Shown: positions 7,282 through 11,307 of the stretch, one piece after another
Layout: the number at the start of each line of letters is the position of its first letter
Position numbering within the stretch: the first letter of the stretch is position 1
Source of the DNA: an uncultured Clostridia bacterium
Lineage (GTDB): Bacteria > Bacillota > Clostridia > Oscillospirales > Oscillospiraceae
DNA: 11,307 nt
Direction of reading: 5' to 3'
Assembly (NCBI GenBank): GCA_946187475.1
Contig: CAMHRJ010000045.1
Location: forward strand, 1 to 11,307
The notes under the pieces: model-generated
Seen by the model: only the letters and a program-made list of their open reading frames with translations
The model's database searches: none
Told to the model about the DNA's origin: nothing
Position numbers and translations under genes: made by a program

Positions 7282-9045
7282 ATGCCCCTGGACGCGGTCT
7301 TTCTCTCCGGCGTCACCGGAGAGCTCCAATCGCGCATCACCGGCGCGAAAATCGATAAGGTGCAGCAGCCCGAGCGGGACATGCTGCTGCTCAGCCTGCG
7401 CCTGATGAGCGGCAACGGCCGCCTGTTGGTTCACGGCGGCGTGGGCAGCGCCCGGGTCCATCTGACCGATGGTCGGTTTGAAAATCCTGCTGAGCCGCCC
7501 ATGTTCTGCATGCTCCTGCGCAAACATCTGGTGGGGGCGCGCATCCGCAGCGTGGAGCAGCCGGAGGGGGAGCGCATTCTCCTGCTGCATCTGGATGCCC
7601 GGGACGAGCTGGGCAACGAAACGGAAAAGACCCTGGCCGTGGAGATGATGGGCCGCCAGTCCAATGTGATCCTCATCGGCCCGGACGGCGTCATCCTGGA
7701 CTGCATGCGCCGGGTGGACTCCGCCATGAGCGCGGTGCGTCCGCTGCTGCCGGGCATGCTCTACCGCCTTCCGCCCAAGCAGGCGAAGCCCGCGTTTTTT
7801 GAATCTACATCGGAGCAGAGAAGGGAACTCCTGCTTGCAGCCGAACCTGGGATTGCGCTGGACGACTGGCTGCTGCGTACCTTCTCCGGCCTTTCACCGC
7901 TGCTCTGCCGGGAGCTCTGTTTCCGCGCCTTCGGAGAGACTTCCCCCCGGTTCCCTGAGCTTTCAGCGGAACAGATTGAGCGCTTCTGCGCCGAAATGGA
8001 CGCCCTTTGCGAGCTGGTCCATTCCGGCGCGCTCCGCCCGGTGATGCTGCTGGATGGGGAGAAGCCAAAGGACTTCAGCGCCGTGCCCGTCGGGCAGTAT
8101 GGCGACGCTCTGGCCGTGGAGCAGCGGGAGAGCTTTTCCGCCCTGCTGGATGAATACTACCTCCGTCGGGACAAGGCGGAGTCCATGCGCCGACGCTCCC
8201 AGGCTCTGACCAAAACCGTCCGCACGCTCCGGGACCGCACGGCGAAAAAGCTGGCCCTGCGTACCGAGGAACTCCACCGCAGCGAGGACCGGGAGCAGCT
8301 CCGCCGGAAGGCGGATCTCATCACGGCGAATCTCTACCGCATGAAAAAGGGTGACGTGACGCTCCAGGCGGAGGATTTCTACCAGCCGGATTATCCCACG
8401 GTGGAGATTCGTCTCGACCCGCTGAAAACGCCCCAGCAGAACGCCGCTGCCCTTTATAAGCAGTATCAGAAGGCCAAAACCGCCGAGCAGCACCTCACGG
8501 GGCTTATTTCCGACGGTGAAAAGCAGCTGACCTACCTCAACAGCGTCCTGGACGAGCTCCAGCGCGCCGAGAGCGAGCAGGATCTGGTGGACATCCGCGC
8601 CGAGCTGCGCCAGACGGGGTATCTCAAGCCGGAGCACGCCCGCAAAAAGGAGAAAGCCAAGGCCCGGGCGCCTCTGCGGTTCGTGTCCGATACCGGTTTT
8701 GAGATCCTGGTTGGCCGCTCCAACGCCCAGAACGACGAGCTGACCCACCGGCTGGCCCGCCGGACGGACCTCTGGCTCCATGTGCAGAAGATCCACGGCT
8801 CTCATGTCATCGTCCGCTGCCTGGACGCGGAGCCGGACGCCGTCACCATCCAGCAGGCGGCCACACTGGCAGTCTATTATTCCCAGGGCAGGGAAGGCGG
8901 CAAGGTGCCCGTGGACTACACCATGGTGCGCAACGTGCGAAAGCCCGCCGGCGCCCTTCCGGGTATGGTGTTATATACCACTTACCAGACCATCCTCGCC
9001 AGTGCCGATGAATCTCTGGTGCAGCGACTGGCCCAGAAAAACTGA
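7282..9045 (+). CDS. rqcH: RqcH ribosome quality-control factor (NFACT family, formerly fibronectin-binding protein A)
   Basis: The 587-residue protein is the bacterial relative of Rqc2/NEMF. Its characterised relative binds stalled 50S subunits carrying peptidyl-tRNA and recruits alanyl-tRNA to add C-terminal alanine tails that mark the peptide for proteolysis. The NFACT-N domain begins at once (MPLDAVFLSGVTGELQ), with PPMFCMLLRKHL at 72-83, E97-R98 at what I take to be the position of the functional D97/R98 pair of Bacillus RqcH, and MGRQSN at 123-128. A helical coiled-coil region rich in Arg, Lys, Glu and Gln follows (about 285-450). The NFACT-R domain spans about 464-580, with GRSNAQNDELTHRLA from 478 and DLWLHVQKIHGSHVI at 496-510. 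GGGAGG at 7269-7274 sits seven bases before the ATG. The length is normal and the gene ends at a terminator. Older annotations as a fibronectin-binding adhesin are misleading, since no export signal is visible. Confidence 0.95.
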   Translation: MPLDAVFLSGVTGELQSRITGAKIDKVQQPERDMLLLSLRLMSGNGRLLVHGGVGSARVHLTDGRFENPAEPPMFCMLLRKHLVGARIRSVEQPEGERILLLHLDARDELGNETEKTLAVEMMGRQSNVILIGPDGVILDCMRRVDSAMSAVRPLLPGMLYRLPPKQAKPAFFESTSEQRRELLLAAEPGIALDDWLLRTFSGLSPLLCRELCFRAFGETSPRFPELSAEQIERFCAEMDALCELVHSGALRPVMLLDGEKPKDFSAVPVGQYGDALAVEQRESFSALLDEYYLRRDKAESMRRRSQALTKTVRTLRDRTAKKLALRTEELHRSEDREQLRRKADLITANLYRMKKGDVTLQAEDFYQPDYPTVEIRLDPLKTPQQNAAALYKQYQKAKTAEQHLTGLISDGEKQLTYLNSVLDELQRAESEQDLVDIRAELRQTGYLKPEHARKKEKAKARAPLRFVSDTGFEILVGRSNAQNDELTHRLARRTDLWLHVQKIHGSHVIVRCLDAEPDAVTIQQAATLAVYYSQGREGGKVPVDYTMVRNVRKPAGALPGMVLYTTYQTILASADESLVQRLAQKN

Positions 9046-9051
9046 ATGATC

Positions 9052-9096
9052 GACCCGGCTTTTTGTACCTTTTACAAGAAGCTGGGTCCCCTTTTT
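9052..9096 (+). terminator. Rho-independent terminator after rqcH
   Basis: A 16-base-pair stem with arms at 9052-9067 and 9073-9088, including two G-U pairs, encloses a five-base loop (CCTTT) and is followed by CCC and five T residues at 9092-9096. It begins seven bases after the rqcH stop codon and closes the uppP-ftsK-mrnC-rqcH unit. Confidence 0.85.
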
Positions 9097-9099
9097 CGG

Positions 9100-9128
9100 T
9101 TGACGATTGTGGGGAAATAGTGTAGAAT
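9100..9128 (+). promoter_or_regulatory. Sigma-A type promoter for tmk
   Basis: TTGACG at 9100-9105 matches five of six consensus bases. TAGAAT at 9123-9128 also matches five of six, and the spacer is exactly 17 bases. It lies just after the rqcH terminator. Transcription should start near 9135, leaving a leader of about 55 bases with AGGAGG at 9173-9178, ten bases before the tmk ATG. I see no attenuator or riboswitch fold in that short leader. Confidence 0.8.
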
Positions 9129-9188
9129 ACCTATCGTGTCGAAATGCGCTGAAATCCCATTGTTTTCGGCATAGGAGGCCAGACTTCC

Positions 9189-9866
9189 ATGGAACCAAAA
9201 ACGAATACCCACGGTCGCCTGATCGTCATCGAGGGCCTGGACGGCAGCGGCAAGGCGACCCAGTCCAAACTGCTGGCCGATGCTCTTGCCCGGCAGGGCG
9301 TGTCGGTGCGGCAGGTGTCTTTCCCGTGCTATGAGAGCGATTCCTCCGCCCTGATCAAAATGTACCTGCGCGGGGACTTCGGCAGCGAGCCCGGAGACGT
9401 GAACGCCTACGCGGCGTCGGCCTTTTTCGCGGTGGACCGCTATGCGTCCTATAAGAGCGACTGGCAGGAATTCTACCGCTCCGGCGGCATTGTGATCGCG
9501 GATCGCTATACCACCTCCAACGCCATCCACCAGTGCTCCAAGCTTCTCGAGGAAGCTTGGGACGATTATCTGGACTGGCTCTTCACCTTTGAATATGACC
9601 ATCTGGGGATTCCGAGCCCCGATCAGGTGATCTACCTCGCCTCCGAGGTGGCCGTGAGTCAGCGGCTTCTGATGGAGCGTTATCACGGCGAAGACAGCAA
9701 ACGCGATATCCACGAGCGGGATTTGACCTATCTGGAGCGCTCCCAGCGGGCTGCGGAGTACTGCGCCAAAAAGCTCGGCTGGACCCGGATTCCCTGCGTG
9801 GAGAACGATGCCTTCCGCAGCATCGAGGCCATTCAGGGCGAGGTTATGCGCGCGCTGAAGCTCTGA
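9189..9866 (+). CDS. tmk: Thymidylate kinase (dTMP kinase)
   Basis: The 225-residue cytosolic enzyme phosphorylates dTMP to dTDP with ATP, a required step in dTTP supply. It has the P-loop GLDGSGKAT (residues 16-24), the first DR motif in VDRYASY (83-84), and the second in IADRYTTSNAIHQ (105-107), which corresponds to the family's DRYxxSxxAYQ. The LID region around 163-183 (MERYHGEDSKRDIHERDLTY) is of the type seen in several clostridial enzymes. The residue after the P-loop lysine is alanine where serine or glycine is more usual; I recall the same GSGKATQ form in other clostridial dTMP kinases. A different deoxynucleoside monophosphate specificity cannot be ruled out from sequence alone. The start is supported by AGGAGG and a strong promoter. 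It is followed after 61 bases by the LCP gene with no terminator between, so the two are probably co-transcribed. Confidence 0.9.
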   Translation: MEPKTNTHGRLIVIEGLDGSGKATQSKLLADALARQGVSVRQVSFPCYESDSSALIKMYLRGDFGSEPGDVNAYAASAFFAVDRYASYKSDWQEFYRSGGIVIADRYTTSNAIHQCSKLLEEAWDDYLDWLFTFEYDHLGIPSPDQVIYLASEVAVSQRLLMERYHGEDSKRDIHERDLTYLERSQRAAEYCAKKLGWTRIPCVENDAFRSIEAIQGEVMRALKL

Positions 9867-9927
9867 GCGGAACCAATCTCGACTCAAAACGTCTAACAGA
9901 AATACTTTAGGATAAAGAGGAAAAGCT

Positions 9928-11307
9928 ATGAAAGTATTCAGATCGATTCTGTTTGTGCTCCTGTGGCTGGGTATGATCGCCGCAGAGGTCTACGCCGGGA
10001 TGCGGCTTTGGAAGCTGGAGATGCTGCCCCTGAAGCACAAGCTTCTTCTGGCAATCATCTTCCTGACCGTCTGGCTCTTTGCCGGCATCCTGTTTCTCTC
10101 CGGCAGCAAGGCAAAGAAGGGCAAGCACCCCGGCGCCTTCCGGCGCATCATCGCCTGGATTCTTGCCATTGTCATGATCTGCGGCAGCCTTTACAGCACC
10201 CGCGTGGCCGACAAGGTGGACGAGACCATCGAGACCGTCACCGCGGAGGTGGCCGTCACCTCCACCATCGGCGTCTATGTCCTGCAGGATGACCCGGCCC
10301 AGTCCATTGAGGACGCGAAGGACTATGTCTTCGGCGTCACCGAGAGCTACGATTCCGCCAACATGCGCGTCGCCATGCAGGATCTGGACGACCGCTTGGG
10401 CACCATCGAAATCGAACGCCACACCTCCGTTGCGGAGATGGTGGATGCGCTCTATGCCGGCGATGACGGTGCCATCATCCTCAACGAGGCCTATGCCTCC
10501 ATTCTGGAGGACCAGGAGGACTACACCACCTTCCAGGAGGACACCCGGATTCTCTATGAGATCGAAGTGGAGGAGGGCGACGCCTCCAATATCATTGAGG
10601 GCGAGGAACTGGATGAAGAGACCACGGAGGTCGAGATCGGCGATTATAAGGCTCTGGATAACCTCGTTCCCGTGAATGTCACGGAGCAGCCCTTCGTGCT
10701 GTATCTCAGCGGCTCCGACACCCGCAGCAAGATGCTGGCCACCAGCCGCAGCGACGTGAACATCCTCATGGTCGTGAATCCCAAGAGCAAGCAGGTGCTG
10801 ATGGTCAATACGCCCCGCGACTACTATGTGCCGAACCCGGCTGGCGGCGGCGCGCTGGATAAGCTGACCCACTGCGGCATCTATGGCATCAGCTGCTCCG
10901 TGGGTGCTCTGTCGAACCTCTATTCGGTCCCGGTCAACTACTATGCCCAGATCAACTTCACGGGCTTTGAGACCCTTATTGACGCCATCGGCGGTGTGAC
11001 GGTCTATTCGGATTATGCCTTTACCTCCCGCGACGGCGCCTACTCCTACAGCGTGGGCGACAACAACCTGAACGGCAGCAGTGCCCTGGCCTTTGCCCGC
11101 GAGCGCTACGCCTTCGCTTCCGGCGACAATCAGCGCGGCAAGAACCAGATGAAGATTCTCTCTGCGGTCATCGGCAAGCTCTCCAAAACCACCGTCATCA
11201 TGCACCACTCCCAGATCATGAACAGCCTCCAGGGCATGTTCGTCACGAATCTGAGCGTGGACGAGATCAACAGCCTGGTGCGCATGCAGCTGGGCGACAG
11301 CGCGGAG
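9928..11307 (+). CDS. LCP (LytR-CpsA-Psr) family cell-wall polymer ligase, 3' end beyond the window
   Basis: The frame is open from the ATG at 9928 to the right edge, giving 460 residues of an incomplete protein. LCP enzymes move undecaprenyl-linked glycopolymers such as teichoic acid or capsule onto peptidoglycan outside the membrane. Three hydrophobic segments (about 5-25, 38-57 and 73-91) are followed by an extracytoplasmic domain at about 110-210. That domain resembles the accessory domain of CpsA-like proteins, with GVYVLQDD and DALYAGDDGAIILNEAY. A very acidic linker follows (about 211-240). The catalytic LCP domain starts near F256: SGSDTRS (261-267), NTPRDYY (294-300) with R297 and D298, DKLTHCGIYG from 311, NFTGFETLIDAIGG (343-356), ALAFARER (386-393) with R391, and GDNQRGKNQ (399-407). 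All key arginines and aspartates of the family are present. AGAGG at 9916-9920 precedes the ATG by seven bases. The family is certain; the polymer it transfers is not. Confidence 0.93.
   Translation, partial: MKVFRSILFVLLWLGMIAAEVYAGMRLWKLEMLPLKHKLLLAIIFLTVWLFAGILFLSGSKAKKGKHPGAFRRIIAWILAIVMICGSLYSTRVADKVDETIETVTAEVAVTSTIGVYVLQDDPAQSIEDAKDYVFGVTESYDSANMRVAMQDLDDRLGTIEIERHTSVAEMVDALYAGDDGAIILNEAYASILEDQEDYTTFQEDTRILYEIEVEEGDASNIIEGEELDEETTEVEIGDYKALDNLVPVNVTEQPFVLYLSGSDTRSKMLATSRSDVNILMVVNPKSKQVLMVNTPRDYYVPNPAGGGALDKLTHCGIYGISCSVGALSNLYSVPVNYYAQINFTGFETLIDAIGGVTVYSDYAFTSRDGAYSYSVGDNNLNGSSALAFARERYAFASGDNQRGKNQMKILSAVIGKLSKTTVIMHHSQIMNSLQGMFVTNLSVDEINSLVRMQLGDSAE

Noticed and set aside
7570..7575. 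RqcH has E97-R98 where the studied Bacillus protein has an Asp-Arg pair needed for tailing.
   Set aside because: Asp to Glu is conservative, ER at this place is familiar from other NFACT proteins, and the alignment is by eye. There is no reason to propose loss of function.
9065..9088. The sequence after rqcH contains ACAAGAAGCTGGGT, very close to a Gateway attB2 recombination site.
   Set aside because: It lacks one A of the attB2 core, sits in a hairpin with a complementary arm and T-run, and has no vector sequence around it. It is a natural terminator and the likeness is chance.
9867..9927. A promoter between tmk and the LCP gene (for example TAGGAT at 9908-9913).
   Set aside because: No acceptable -35 box lies 16-18 bases upstream, and no terminator follows tmk. 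Co-transcription from the tmk promoter is simpler.

Overview
The window reads as chromosomal DNA of a high-GC member of the Firmicutes, most likely a gut-type clostridium of the Oscillospiraceae/Oscillospirales. The grounds are GC-rich codon use with strong GGAGG-type ribosome binding sites, a Mini-RNase III, an RqcH/NFACT protein, an FtsK/SpoIIIE translocase, an M18 aminopeptidase of the clostridial type, and an LCP cell-wall protein with three N-terminal membrane segments. All genes I support lie on the + strand. The long minus-strand reading frames are antisense shadows of them.

Left edge (1-585): this is the odd part. An open reading frame joins the first ~22-29 residues of a response-regulator receiver domain to the C-terminal half (GGQ domain and after) of peptide chain release factor 1. 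The join falls in a short stretch, LPELDEV, that fits both parents. Just upstream, in another frame, 18 codons look like a piece of UvrB. The first ~140 bases therefore look like a patchwork of up to three unrelated loci, by assembly error or by short-homology recombination.

Region 582-3169: the RF1 tail overlaps by 4 bases (ATGA) a gene encoding a threonylcarbamoyl-AMP synthase (Sua5/YrdC/YwlC) joined in frame, with no linker, to a complete dephospho-CoA kinase (CoaE). That gene overlaps by 4 bases an M18 aminopeptidase. A perfect 16-bp stem terminator ends this operon.

Region 3230-9096: a likely promoter overlaps the terminator and leads to uppP (undecaprenyl-diphosphatase, GTG start), ftsK/spoIIIE, mrnC (Mini-RNase III, overlapping ftsK) and rqcH (ribosome quality control), all closely spaced and ended by a second hairpin terminator.

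Region 9100-11307: a good sigma-A-type promoter (TTGACG, 17-base spacer, TAGAAT) drives tmk (dTMP kinase), followed by an LCP-family (LytR-CpsA-Psr) wall-polymer ligase gene that runs off the right end.

Taken together these are housekeeping genes for translation and tRNA modification, CoA synthesis, wall-lipid recycling, chromosome segregation, rRNA maturation, stalled-ribosome rescue and dTTP supply. I see no mobile element, CRISPR array, RNA gene or defence system, and no gene-free stretch longer than about 145 bases.
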